Source of the DNA: Peribacillus frigoritolerans
Lineage (GTDB): Bacteria > Bacillota > Bacilli > Bacillales > DSM-1321
DNA: 64,000 nt
NCBI RefSeq assembly: GCF_001636405.1
Contig: NZ_KV440950.1
Span: 1,697,712-1,761,711 of the forward strand
Reading direction: 5' to 3'
A program made the translations under genes and the position numbers. The notes below the pieces were generated by a model. That model saw only the letters and a program-made list of their open reading frames with translations. It made no database searches and was not told the origin of the DNA. Within the stretch, counting starts at the first letter, position 1; each line of letters starts with the position of its first letter. Below are positions 37,877 through 46,761 of this stretch, piece by piece.

Positions 37877-37919
37877 AAAAACCCTAGAAACACTGATGTA
37901 TCAATGTTTTTAGGGTTTT
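37877..37919 (-). terminator. Terminator after rpsD
   Basis: AAAACCCTAAAAACATTGA / TCAGTGTTTCTAGGGTTTT long stem (read on the minus strand), followed by T-rich sequence. Confidence 0.88.
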
Positions 37920-37947
37920 CCTAATTGCTGTTAACAAAGCGTTTTTA

Positions 37948-38550
37948 TTAACGAGAGTAGAACTCAACGATAAGAGCTTCGTTAATTTCAGCAGGCAATT
38001 CAGAACGTTCTGGTAAACGAGTGAAAGTACCTTCTAATTTCTCAGCATCGAAAGTAAGGAAATCAGGAACGAAGTTAGTTGCTTCAACTGATTCTTTGAT
38101 GATTGAGAAGTTGCGTGATTTTTCACGAACTGAGATTGTTTGTCCAAGAGACACTTTGTAAGATGGAATGTCTACGCGGCTTCCGTCTACAGTGATGTGA
38201 CCGTGGTTAACAAGTTGACGTGCTTGACGACGTGTACGAGCTAAACCAAGACGGTAAACTAGGTTGTCAAGACGTGATTCAAGAAGAATCATGAAGTTTT
38301 CACCATGTACACCTTTAAGTTTGCCAGCGCGGTCGAACATTGTGCGGAATTGACGCTCAGTGATTCCGTACATGTGACGAAGTTTTTGTTTCTCTTGTAG
38401 TTGCATTCCGTATTCAGAAATTTTTCTACGTTGGTTAGGACCATGTTGTCCTGGAGCATAAGGGCGTTTTTCTAATTCTTTACCAGTACCTGTTAGGGAA
38501 ATTCCTAAACGACGGGATAGTTTCCAGCTTGGGCCAGTATAACGAGCCAT
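37948..38550 (-). CDS. rpsD: 30S ribosomal protein S4
   Basis: 200 residues, standard length for Firmicute S4: [29 protein letters not shown] at the N-terminus, the S4 RNA-binding domain near residues 92-155 ([27 protein letters not shown]). Primary 16S rRNA binder that starts 30S assembly; in Bacillus it also represses its own leader. AAAGGAGGAG precedes ATG 38550. Monocistronic. Confidence 0.98.
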   Translation of the reverse strand: MARYTGPSWKLSRRLGISLTGTGKELEKRPYAPGQHGPNQRRKISEYGMQLQEKQKLRHMYGITERQFRTMFDRAGKLKGVHGENFMILLESRLDNLVYRLGLARTRRQARQLVNHGHITVDGSRVDIPSYKVSLGQTISVREKSRNFSIIKESVEATNFVPDFLTFDAEKLEGTFTRLPERSELPAEINEALIVEFYSR

Positions 38551-38735
38551 AGGATGACTCCTCCTTTAAATGTTTTTATTTTGGTAAAATAAAAACCGTG
38601 TGAATGTACGATCATGACCATTTTGTTTTCATGTACCTTCGCCCTAGCAGCAGAGGGTTACGAGATACACCTCTGGATTGAGGAACAAAATGAGAACATA
38701 AAGGCTATCACATAGGCTGCAATATTTTACACAAA
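38551..38735 (-). promoter_or_regulatory. rpsD leader, putative S4 autoregulatory RNA
   Basis: About 185-nt transcribed leader with a CCCTCTGCTGCTAGGGC segment and a stable GTTTTTATTTT / AAAATAAAAAC hairpin just before the ribosome-binding site. B. subtilis rpsD is autogenously repressed through its leader, so the same is inferred here. Confidence 0.6.
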
Positions 38736-38739
38736 GAGT

Positions 38740-38768
38740 ATTGTATAATATTCTGCTCAATGAGTCAA
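38740..38768 (-). promoter_or_regulatory. rpsD promoter
   Basis: On the minus strand: TTGACT (38768-38763), 17-nt spacer, TACAAT (38745-38740). Confidence 0.75.
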
Positions 38769-38962
38769 GGACAGTTGTGATAATTATAGAATAGAGAATG
38801 GCGGCAGGAAAAATACAATTTTATCATGAGATAATGAATACAACAATTATGGATGGTTTCCGGGATTACTTGGGACCCTTGCCACGGGTTTCCTTTGCAT
38901 CATTTAAAAGTGAAATGTCAAAAGGGCCGGTGAGGGAAAGGGTTTGTACCTGGGTACTGAAA

Positions 38963-38999
38963 TGAAAAAGGGAGCAGGCATGGGTTGCCGCTCCCTTTA
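38963..38999 (-). terminator. Terminator after ytsP
   Basis: AAAGGGAGC / GCTCCCTTT stem with an inner GGCA/TGCC, and T5 on the minus strand. Confidence 0.85.
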
Positions 39000-39003
39000 A
39001 CTT

Positions 39004-39483
39004 TTATAGATGATTGGAAAGGATTTCAGCGAACTTCTCCAGTCCTTGCTGATCCATTTCGTCAAAACGGTCCGTTATCGGGCTGTCGATATCGAGGACA
39101 CCAAGCAATTTGCCATCCTTCATGAGCGGGATGACAATTTCAGATCTTGATGCCGCATCGCAGGCGATATGTCCAGGGAATTGGTGGACATCCTCAATGC
39201 GCAGGGTTTTTTCAGTTGCCGCTGAAGTCCCGCATACGCCCTTGCCCATTGGAATGCGGACACAGGCCGGAAGCCCCTGGAAGGGTCCCAGTATTAATTG
39301 GTCTTCTTCATATAAATAAAAGCCAACCCAGTTAATCTCATCGAGAAACTGATTAAGTAAAGCTGCCGCATTGCTTAAATTGGCTATCCTGTTCGTTTCA
39401 TCTTCGATTAAGGCAAGTAGTTGTTTTTGGACCAGTTCATAGTTTTTTTCTTTTTTTCCTTGATACATTTCGACATTAAACAA
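39004..39483 (-). CDS. ytsP: GAF-domain free methionine-(R)-sulfoxide reductase
   Basis: 159-residue single GAF domain that reduces free Met-R-sulfoxide. The three catalytic/resolving cysteines of the fRMsr family are present in PACVRIPMGKGVCGTSA and HIACDAASRSEIV. Other family features: INWVGFYLYEEDQLILGPFQG and GVLDIDSP. Starts MFNVEMYQGKK. Divergent from refZ. Cytoplasmic oxidative-damage repair. Confidence 0.92.
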   Translation of the reverse strand: MFNVEMYQGKKEKNYELVQKQLLALIEDETNRIANLSNAAALLNQFLDEINWVGFYLYEEDQLILGPFQGLPACVRIPMGKGVCGTSAATEKTLRIEDVHQFPGHIACDAASRSEIVIPLMKDGKLLGVLDIDSPITDRFDEMDQQGLEKFAEILSNHL

Positions 39484-39637
39484 AAGCGTTCACCTGTCTT
39501 CCTCATATTTTTACAGCACTTTCTAATCATGATGCTCCATTGTTGGGAAATTGTCGAGAACTTACTAAAGGATTCAGGCTCTTTCGTGAAGAAGTAGTCC
39601 ATAAGACTTGTCTCAAAGAAAGCGAGGGATTGCCTGA

Positions 39638-40282
39638 ATGAATCGCCAGACGCCAACGAAACAAGCCATTGTGGATGCTGCATTGCATTTATTTCATTTA
39701 AAAGGCTATCATGCTACATCCATACGGGATATTGCGAATAAAGCGAAAGTGAACGCTGCCAATATTGCCTACTATTTCAAGAATAAGCAGGGGTTGCTGG
39801 AATTCTGTTTCACTTCCTATTTAGAAGAATATATCCTGGTCCTTGAGACGAACATGACGCTGCTTGAACTTAAAGGCCCGCAGCATTGCTTGATGAACCT
39901 TGTAAAGGATATCCTCGCTTTCCAGAGGGAAAACTTCCTTGCTGCAAGGTTCATTTATGGGGAATCTTCACTCGATTCCAATTTAAACCGTGAAATTCAT
40001 TCGACTTATTTTACAAAGGAAAAGTCTTATTTTCAATATATATTGGAACAAGGAATCAAGAGCAGGAGTTTCCAGCAGGTCTCCGTTCCCATGTATATGC
40101 TGCAGTTGAAGGGATTATTGACGGCCCCTGTCCTGCATACCCATTATGCGATGGATGTGCTTCATGTATTCCCGCAGGAAGCGTATTACACGAATATTTA
40201 TGCCAATGAAGTCGGGCGTTTTCTGCAAGATACCCTATTCATTGCCGAAGACCTGCAGCCGCTGTTAGCCGGCCGGGGCTGA
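39638..40282 (+). CDS. refZ: TetR-family regulator of FtsZ, RefZ
   Basis: 214 residues. N-terminal TetR helix-turn-helix (IVDAALHLFHLKGYHATSIRDIANKAKVN). The C-terminal dimer/ligand region is of the YttP type. In B. subtilis RefZ (YttP) binds chromosomal RBM sites near the origin and tunes FtsZ ring placement early in sporulation. GAGGGATTGCCTGA precedes ATG 39638. Its position between ytsP and hisJ matches B. subtilis. Confidence 0.92.
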   Translation: MNRQTPTKQAIVDAALHLFHLKGYHATSIRDIANKAKVNAANIAYYFKNKQGLLEFCFTSYLEEYILVLETNMTLLELKGPQHCLMNLVKDILAFQRENFLAARFIYGESSLDSNLNREIHSTYFTKEKSYFQYILEQGIKSRSFQQVSVPMYMLQLKGLLTAPVLHTHYAMDVLHVFPQEAYYTNIYANEVGRFLQDTLFIAEDLQPLLAGRG

Positions 40283-40296
40283 GGTGTAAACATGAG

Positions 40297-41100
40297 TTAC
40301 CCATTATACCCTGCAATCAGTGCCTGATGGCCCTGACCCAAATCTTTAGCCTGATGGGCATCGGAACCATAAATGAGCGGAATGCCGAGTTCTAAAGCAC
40401 GCTTTGCAAATCGTTCAGGAGGGTAGGGTTCACCGCATAGCGGCTTTACAAGCCCAGCTCCATTATAATCCAGTTCATACCTTTGATCCTTGATCATTTC
40501 GAGAACCTTGTAAACCCGCTCGTCAAAACTTGATGCCGGCGGATATCGATGCTGGAATTTATGGACAAGCGTAATGTGCCCGATCCGTTTTGGTTTATAA
40601 ATGCCTAAATCAGTTTCTATTGATTTTTCCAGTGTATCGTAATATTTGGCATAAACCGATTCCACTGAACCTAGTTCATTGGCAATCTCAGCAAACCCAT
40701 TTTCGCTGAAATCGATGCAATGCCAGCTGTTTTGATGCTTGATGAAGTGAACGGAAAGTATACTATCATCAAGGGATTCTCCGATTTCGTCGAGGAATTC
40801 TTTTGTTTCTTTTTCATACCCCTCTATAAAGTCAACCTCCAGACCTGTTTTGATCAGGATTTTGTCTTTATGGCGTTCTTTCAGTACGCGGAGCTCTTGA
40901 AAGTAATCGAGGAGCAGGGCAGCGTCCATCCCGCTGTCTTTTTCAGGCGTAGGATCTTGAAAATTTCGTGGCAATGGAGCATGTTCCGTAAATGTGATTT
41001 CCTTTAATCCTAGCTCGATTCCCCGCGTAATATATTCATCGAATTTATCCGTAGAGCCGTGAGGGCAAAACGGAGTGTGCACATGACCGTCAGCTTTCAT
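40297..41100 (-). CDS. hisJ: Histidinol-phosphatase HisJ (PHP family)
   Basis: 267 residues, PHP-domain phosphatase dephosphorylating L-histidinol phosphate in histidine synthesis. ATG 41100 (MKADGHVHTPFCPHGS) follows GGGAGGGAAGG. Metal ligands visible: DGHVHTPFCPHG, TFTEHAP, GLEVDFI, ILSVHFI, and IYGSDAHQ at the C-terminus. Faces refZ tail to tail with a 14-nt gap. Confidence 0.95.
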   Translation of the reverse strand: MKADGHVHTPFCPHGSTDKFDEYITRGIELGLKEITFTEHAPLPRNFQDPTPEKDSGMDAALLLDYFQELRVLKERHKDKILIKTGLEVDFIEGYEKETKEFLDEIGESLDDSILSVHFIKHQNSWHCIDFSENGFAEIANELGSVESVYAKYYDTLEKSIETDLGIYKPKRIGHITLVHKFQHRYPPASSFDERVYKVLEMIKDQRYELDYNGAGLVKPLCGEPYPPERFAKRALELGIPLIYGSDAHQAKDLGQGHQALIAGYNG

Positions 41101-41267
41101 GGTCCTTCCCTCCCAAAAAACAGGTATTTGTAGCAATTTTCTACAAAAAAATCATTTTTCTCGTCAAAAATTATTGCTAACATGGTATCATAAAAGCATT
41201 AAATTTAACATTTTTACAATTCATATATAAATAGCAAGACTGTAAGGATTAGAACAGGGGGCTTACC

Positions 41268-42962
41268 ATGGATTACATAATTGGGGTAATTGTATTAATT
41301 TTGATTTTCATCATTTGGGGTTATTTTTTCAAAAAGAGATATTTTAAAGAAATCGATCGACTGGAATCCTGGAAAATAAGCATCATGCACCGCCCCGTGC
41401 TGGAAGAGCTTTCTAAAGTCAAACAATTGAACATGACAGGTGAAACAGAGGAAATGTTCGAAAACTGGCGCATTGAATGGGACGCCATCATTACGGATCA
41501 TATGCCTGAAGTCGAAGAGCTTTTATTCGATGCCGAGGAATCCGTCGATAAATACCGTTTCAGCCGATCAAAAGAGATACAGCGCAAAATTACAGTCAAG
41601 CTGAATGAAATAGAGGAAATGATCAAAAAGATCCTATACGAACTGAATGAACTCGTAGGCAGTGAGGAAAAGAATCGATTGGAAATCGAGGATATCAAAG
41701 AATCCTACCGTCAATTGAAGAAATCCCTGCTTGCACACAGGCATAATTATGGGAAAGCGGCTGATAAGCTGGAAAGCTCCTTGGATGAAGTGTTGCAGAT
41801 CCTTCAGAAATATGAAGAAGAGACCGTGAACGGCAATTATTTGAATGCGAGGGAGCTTGTTCTCACCATTAAGGACAAATTGGCGGTTCTGTCAGTTAAA
41901 ATGGAAATGCTCCCAAAATTATTGGTTGATAGCCAATCCGAGCTGCATTCCCAGCTTAATGAATTGAAGGATGGTTATGAGGAGATGTCAGGACAGGGGT
42001 ACCTGTTGAGCCATATCCAATTCGAGCAGGAGATATCACGGCTTGAGGAAGAACTGGATCTATATAAAACACAATTGGAAAATGCCGAAACGGAAGCAGT
42101 GGAAAAAGGAATTAAAGAAATGCGCGAAAGCATCGAGGTTCTTTATGACCTTTTGGAAAAAGAAGTACTTTCAAAACAGTATATCTTGAAAAATGATGAA
42201 ATTCTCAGGAAAACCATTAGTGACCTAGAATATGAAAACGATAAACTTAAAGTTGAAACCATACATGTTCAACACACGTATCATCTGACGGAAAATGAGC
42301 TCGATGCCCAACGGAAAATGGAAAAGCAGATTGCCCAGATTTCAAAACGCCATCAATTGCTCGTCTTGAAAATGGAGGATAATGTGATGGCAAGCTCGCT
42401 TATCAGCGAAGAGATGCAGGGGCTTGCAGTACAGTTGAAGGAATTACAGGAAAATCAGAAAGACTTTACCGTTAAATTACAGGCTTTACGAAAAGATGAA
42501 ATGGATGCCAGGGATTCACTGGCAGAATTGAAGCGCAAAATGGTCGATACTGGACGTTTAATTTCAAAAAGCAATATTCCAGGTCTTCCAGAAGAGTATA
42601 AAGTGGTGCTTCAGGATGCCAAAGAAAGCATGGATGACGTTCAGGGTAAACTTGAAGAAAAGCCGCTTGAGATGGCCGCTGTTTATATTTATTTGGAAAA
42701 AGCGGTTCAACAGGTTGATAAGGTCCACGAAAAAGCCCAAGAATTGATCGAGCATATGTATTTGGCCGAAAAGGTGATCCAATTCGGAAATCGTTATCGA
42801 AGCAGCCACGATATGGTAGCCGAGAGCCTAAGGGAAGCCGAAGCGAAATTCCGAAGCTATGAATATCAAGCCGCATTGGAAACGGCAGCCACTGCCATAG
42901 AAAAGGTCGACCCAGGCAGTTTACGAAAAATCGGTGCCAACATAGAAGAAGTCCTTTCCTGA
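41268..42962 (+). CDS. ezrA: Septation ring formation regulator EzrA
   Basis: 564 residues. One N-terminal membrane helix (residues ~3-22), outside-to-inside topology, followed by a long cytoplasmic spectrin-like coiled-coil array to the C-terminus with the conserved patch QAALETAATAIEKVDPGSL. It binds FtsZ, prevents extra rings and recruits PBP1. ACAGGGGGC precedes ATG 41268. Ended by a hairpin terminator. Confidence 0.97.
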   Translation: MDYIIGVIVLILIFIIWGYFFKKRYFKEIDRLESWKISIMHRPVLEELSKVKQLNMTGETEEMFENWRIEWDAIITDHMPEVEELLFDAEESVDKYRFSRSKEIQRKITVKLNEIEEMIKKILYELNELVGSEEKNRLEIEDIKESYRQLKKSLLAHRHNYGKAADKLESSLDEVLQILQKYEEETVNGNYLNARELVLTIKDKLAVLSVKMEMLPKLLVDSQSELHSQLNELKDGYEEMSGQGYLLSHIQFEQEISRLEEELDLYKTQLENAETEAVEKGIKEMRESIEVLYDLLEKEVLSKQYILKNDEILRKTISDLEYENDKLKVETIHVQHTYHLTENELDAQRKMEKQIAQISKRHQLLVLKMEDNVMASSLISEEMQGLAVQLKELQENQKDFTVKLQALRKDEMDARDSLAELKRKMVDTGRLISKSNIPGLPEEYKVVLQDAKESMDDVQGKLEEKPLEMAAVYIYLEKAVQQVDKVHEKAQELIEHMYLAEKVIQFGNRYRSSHDMVAESLREAEAKFRSYEYQAALETAATAIEKVDPGSLRKIGANIEEVLS

Positions 42963-42963
42963 A

Positions 42964-42986
42964 AACCCGCCATTGCGGGTTTTTTT
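42964..42986 (+). terminator. Terminator after ezrA
   Basis: AACCCGC / GCGGGTT hairpin with CATT loop and T7. Confidence 0.92.
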
Positions 42987-43180
42987 CTTTTTCTAGATTA
43001 GGTGGGAAGTTAAATCATTCTCGGGAATAAAAAGAAGCAGGTATCCTATCATTCTTGGATCGGTGTTTTACATTCTCTTTCAAATTCAATTATGTTAATA
43101 TTAGAAGTTGCAACAGCAACATTGAAACTTATATTTAGAAGAGTGACCATCATAGATATAAAAACATGGAAGGTGAACCC

Positions 43181-44329
43181 ATGATTTATTTTGACAATAG
43201 TGCAACAACAAAACCATATCCCGAAGTAATCGAATCATTCATGAAGGTTACTTCGGACTATTTCGGGAACCCCTCTTCGCTTCATGGACTTGGGGTTCAA
43301 TCCGAAAAACTGCTTTCCGCTGCCAGAAAGCAGATTGCTGATTTATTAAAGGTGAAGAGTTCGGAAATATATTTCACTTCCGGCGGAACGGAAGGAAATA
43401 ATCTTGCCATTAAAGGGGCAGCCCACGCTCAGGGAAATCGCGGCAAACACATAATCACGACAGCGATTGAACATCCTTCTGTAGAAGACGCATGCCAATC
43501 ATTGACGAGAATGGGATATGAGATCACATATCTTCCCGTTAACGAATTTGGACAAATTGATGTAACCGATCTTAAGGATGCATTGAGGGAAGATACCATT
43601 TTGGTTTCCGTCATGCATGTTAATAATGAAGTTGGCTCGATACAGCCGATTGTTGAAGTGGGCAAATTGTTAAAACAATACCCAAACGTGCTCTTTCATG
43701 TCGATAATGTACAGGGAACAGGCAAGGTTTCCTTATCATTGCGTGAAGCCAATGTGGATTTATGTACAATTTCCGGCCACAAGGTTCACGGTTTGAAAGG
43801 GACGGGCATCCTGTATGTTCGTGAAGGCGTTCGGGTCGATCCGCTTTTCCATGGTGGCAATCAGGAAACGAAAATCAGGAGCGGCACCGAAAATGTTGCG
43901 GGAATCGTCGCCCTTTCGAAGGCTTTGCGTATTAGTATGAACAATCAATTGCTGTATCATGATAAGCTTCAGCAAATCAAAACTTATTTATATAAAGGTT
44001 TGAAGGAAATGGACGGGGTGTTGGTTAACAGTCCCGAAGAGGGTGCACCTCATATTGTGAATTTTTCCGTTCCGGGCCTTAAATCCGAGGTATTGCTGCA
44101 TGCACTGGAATCGGAAGGAATATATGTTTCGACGACTAGTGCCTGTTCTTCGAAAAAAAGGACGATAAGCAAAACGGTGGACGCGATGTTCCGTCATTCA
44201 GCTCGTTCCGAAAGCGTCATCCGTATCAGCACTACCTATGGCAATGAAATGGAAGAAGCAAAGCAAGTTCTGGCGGCGATACAGAAAATAGTCGCTAATT
44301 TAGAAAAAATAATGAGGGTTGCTAAATGA
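43181..44329 (+). CDS. nifZ: Cysteine desulfurase NifZ, partner of ThiI
   Basis: 382 residues, NifS/IscS-like PLP enzyme. ATG 43181 (MIYFDNSATTKPYPEV) follows GGAAGGTGA; an ATG 15 nt upstream overlaps that site. PLP lysine Lys201 in SGHKVHGLKGTG; catalytic Cys322 in TTSACSSKK. Its stop overlaps the thiI start by 4 nt (ATGA), so it is the dedicated sulfur donor to ThiI for tRNA 4-thiouridine, as shown for B. subtilis NifZ-ThiI. Confidence 0.95.
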   Translation: MIYFDNSATTKPYPEVIESFMKVTSDYFGNPSSLHGLGVQSEKLLSAARKQIADLLKVKSSEIYFTSGGTEGNNLAIKGAAHAQGNRGKHIITTAIEHPSVEDACQSLTRMGYEITYLPVNEFGQIDVTDLKDALREDTILVSVMHVNNEVGSIQPIVEVGKLLKQYPNVLFHVDNVQGTGKVSLSLREANVDLCTISGHKVHGLKGTGILYVREGVRVDPLFHGGNQETKIRSGTENVAGIVALSKALRISMNNQLLYHDKLQQIKTYLYKGLKEMDGVLVNSPEEGAPHIVNFSVPGLKSEVLLHALESEGIYVSTTSACSSKKRTISKTVDAMFRHSARSESVIRISTTYGNEMEEAKQVLAAIQKIVANLEKIMRVAK

Positions 44330-45537
44330 AATTTGATCATATAATTATCCGTTATGGAGAAATCTCCACTAAAAAAAGAAACCGTAAAGGCTTTGTAGAC
44401 AAAATGAAGGCACATATCCGCTGGAGTTTAAAAGATATAGAAGGCGTAGTGCTGACAGCCAACCGGGAGCGGATGTACGTTCTCCTGAACGGTGCTGACC
44501 ATGTGCCGGTCATTGACCGATTGAAAGGCATTTTTGGAATACAGTCATTAAGCCCTGCAATAAAAATAGAGCGTGATCTGGAAGTGATGAAAACGGCCGC
44601 ATTGTATTACCTTAATCATACCCTTGAAGAGGTAAACACGTTCAAAATCACGACAAAACGCGCCGATAAGGATTTTCCATATAATACCGATGAAATTAAC
44701 AGGGCAATCGGGGGGCATTTGCTCCGAAATACAGAAGATTTAAAAGTGGATGTAAAGAACCCAGATTTGAACCTGCTAGTGGAAGTGAGACGCGAAGCCG
44801 TGTATTTGACAGGTGAAATCATCCAGGGTGCAGGCGGTCTTCCATTCGGTTCAAGCGGGAAGGCGATGCTGATGCTTTCAGGCGGGATTGATAGCCCTGT
44901 TGCAGGATTCCTTTCGATGAAACGGGGTTTGGACGTGGAGGCGATCCATTTTTACAGCCCGCCGTTCACAAGCGAGCGTTCACGTCAAAAGGTCATTGAT
45001 TTGGCAGGCAAGCTGGCAGAAATAAATGGAAGCATGAAAGTGCATATCGTTCCATTTACGGAAATCCAATTATTGATTCAAAAACAAATCCCGGAAAACT
45101 ACTCAATGACTACAACCCGTCGTTTAATGATGCGGGTCGCCGATCGCATCCGTGAAAAGGAAGAAGCCATGGCACTGATCACCGGTGAAAGCCTTGGGCA
45201 GGTTGCAAGCCAGACGATGAGCAGCATGTTTGCCATCAATGAGGTGACGAATACACCGATCCTGCGTCCGCTGATTACCATGGATAAGACAGAAATCATC
45301 AAAATAGCAAGAGAACTCGATACTTTTGAAATATCCAATCTGCCGTACGAGGATTGCTGTACGGTCTTTACGCCGGCAAGCCCAAAAACGAAACCGAAAC
45401 GTGAAAAAGTCAATTACTATGAAAGCTTCGTCGACTTTGAATCCTTGATTGAAAAAGCGGTCTCCGAAACAGAAATATTAACGGTTAAACCGGGTCAGAC
45501 TTTCGATAAGGAAGAAGCGATGGAAGACTTATTCTAG
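44326..45537 (+). CDS. thiI: tRNA 4-thiouridine synthase ThiI
   Basis: 403 residues: N-terminal ferredoxin-like plus THUMP domains (to ~165), then a PP-loop ATPase with MLSGGIDSPVAGFL. The C-terminal rhodanese domain of E. coli ThiI is absent, which is normal in Bacillus. Uses persulfide sulfur from NifZ to make s4U8 in tRNA. A late CCTVF motif (YEDCCTVFTPASPKTKP) carries the conserved cysteine pair. Start overlaps nifZ by 4 nt. Confidence 0.97.
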   Translation: MKFDHIIIRYGEISTKKRNRKGFVDKMKAHIRWSLKDIEGVVLTANRERMYVLLNGADHVPVIDRLKGIFGIQSLSPAIKIERDLEVMKTAALYYLNHTLEEVNTFKITTKRADKDFPYNTDEINRAIGGHLLRNTEDLKVDVKNPDLNLLVEVRREAVYLTGEIIQGAGGLPFGSSGKAMLMLSGGIDSPVAGFLSMKRGLDVEAIHFYSPPFTSERSRQKVIDLAGKLAEINGSMKVHIVPFTEIQLLIQKQIPENYSMTTTRRLMMRVADRIREKEEAMALITGESLGQVASQTMSSMFAINEVTNTPILRPLITMDKTEIIKIARELDTFEISNLPYEDCCTVFTPASPKTKPKREKVNYYESFVDFESLIEKAVSETEILTVKPGQTFDKEEAMEDLF

Positions 45538-45565
45538 AATCCTTTAATTACCAATAAAAATGTGC

Positions 45566-45596
45566 GAATGAAGCCATGTGTTTTAACACACTCTAT
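45566..45596 (+). promoter_or_regulatory. Possible SigG promoter of sspA
   Basis: GAATGA followed ~18 nt later by CACTCTA, resembling the SigG pattern (TGAATA / CATACTA), 25 nt before the sspA start. sspA is a forespore gene, which supports the reading. Confidence 0.45.
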
Positions 45597-45619
45597 AATC
45601 ACAAGGAGGTGAAAAACAC

Positions 45620-45826
45620 ATGGCAAACAACAACAGCTCAAACGAATTATTGGTACCTGGAGTTGAACAAGCTCTACAACAAATGAAATATGAAATCGCT
45701 ACAGAATTCGGCGTGCAACTTGGTGCCGACACAACATCTCGCGCTAACGGTTCAGTTGGTGGAGAAATCACAAAACGCCTTGTTCAAATGGCTGAACAAC
45801 AATTAGGCGGAGGTTTCAACAGATAA
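45620..45826 (+). CDS. sspA: Small acid-soluble spore protein, alpha/beta type
   Basis: 68 residues. Signature elements: [28 protein letters not shown], where the GPR protease cuts within TEFGVQ, then [20 protein letters not shown]. Coats spore DNA, turning it to A-like form and protecting it from UV and heat; degraded at germination. AAGGAGGTG ribosome-binding site. Followed by a strong hairpin terminator. Confidence 0.97.
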   Translation: MANNNSSNELLVPGVEQALQQMKYEIATEFGVQLGADTTSRANGSVGGEITKRLVQMAEQQLGGGFNR

Positions 45827-45845
45827 TTTCATAAATATGGCTACA

Positions 45846-45875
45846 GAGAGCGGGTTTTAATACCCGCTCTCTTTA
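45846..45875 (+). terminator. Terminator after sspA
   Basis: AGAGAGCGGGT / ACCCGCTCTCT hairpin with T3. A diverged second copy sits at 47518, beyond the repeat array. Confidence 0.85.
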
Positions 45876-46027
45876 CGTTTGCGGAATTAATTCGTGGACG
45901 CCGATTTAATAAACTCTTAGCTTTACTACATAATTTTTTACTGTCTTATATAATATGAAACATTATTGGAATGAAGAAAAGTGCAACATTCCTGCTTGCC
46001 GAGACCCCACCGAAAGGGAGTATGTGT

Positions 46028-46121
46028 AATGACTTCCACTCCAGGCACTCGCTTTCCGCGGGCGGTCCGCCCTTGGCCACGCTTTTCCCGCAGGAGTCTC
46101 GTACCTTACGTTCCAATCAAC
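46028..46121 (-). repeat. GTTGATT repeat family, copy A (internally deleted)
   Basis: Both ends are present (GACTTCCACTCCAGGCACTCGC ... reading into ...TTCCAATCAAC), but the middle CCTCGGCG..GGGGTCTC block is missing. The right flank (CTGGAACTTCTTTTTTAAGAAA) equals that of copy C. Confidence 0.8.
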
Positions 46122-46142
46122 TGGAACTTCTTTTTTAAGAAA

Positions 46143-46361
46143 GGCTGTTTTCACATACTTTGTTGCTATTTACCAGGTAGTGAGTTGTGGTTGATTTCCA
46201 CTCCAGATGCTCGCTTTCCGCTGGGCGGGCGGTGAGCCTCCTCGGCGTAAACGCCTGTGGGGTCTCACCTGTCCCGCTGCTCCCGCAGGAGTCTCGCACT
46301 TCCGCTCCAATCAACCTTAAATAGACTCGTTTTAAAAACAACAATCTTTACGAAAAGAGCC
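46143..46361 (-). mobile_element. 219-bp MITE with 8-bp target duplication, copy B
   Basis: Ends are GGCTGTTTTC ... GAAAAGAGCC, an imperfect terminal inverted repeat (9/10 in the first ten bases, with TTGTTG shared further in). It is flanked on both sides by TTAAGAAA (46135-46142 and 46362-46369). The paralogous uninterrupted site TTTTTTAAGAAACATTG is at 46773-46790, an empty site. The core 46190-46315 is a GTTGATT-family repeat. No transposase. Five mismatches in 219 bp from the inverted copy at 57083. An 8-bp duplication and GGCT ends are compatible with ISL3-type transposases. Confidence 0.88.
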
Positions 46362-46635
46362 TTAAGAAACATTGTAGGGAAACTGCCTCTTTTTCTCCAA
46401 TTCGTCTACAGTCTGGCGGTTCCATCAATTTTCCGGCAAAAGGATTTCCGAATTGCTCTCGCCTCGAACCAAAATTTTAAAAGTAAACTAGATTATCCTT
46501 CAGTCCTTAAAGGATTGAAGAAAAGTGCGACACTCCTGACGAATAACTGGTTAGCCAAGACCCCGCAGGCGCTGCTTTGATGAGCTTGGCAGACAGTCAG
46601 TGGAAAGGGAACGGGTTTCTGAAAGTGGGTATGTG

Positions 46636-46761
46636 TAATGATTTCCACTCCAGGCACTCGCTTTCCGCGGGCGGTCCGTGAGCCTCCTCGGCGCTCGCCT
46701 GCGGGGTCTCCCTTGGCCACGCTTTTCCCGCAGGAGTCTCGTACCTTACGTTCCAATCAAC
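46636..46761 (-). repeat. GTTGATT repeat family, copy C
   Basis: Complete ~126-bp copy in minus orientation, between S1 and the second linker copy. Shares both flanks with copy A, so A and C arose by tandem duplication. Confidence 0.85.

Noticed and set aside
46493-46756. Open frames over the repeats encoding RDSCGKSV..GDPAG..RGKRVPGVEI-like peptides (also at 57100-57327, 62467-62892, 3710-3955, 45981-46235)
   Set aside because: They read straight through the intergenic repeats in several frames, lack ribosome-binding sites, and their similarity to each other reflects DNA repeat identity. Not genes.
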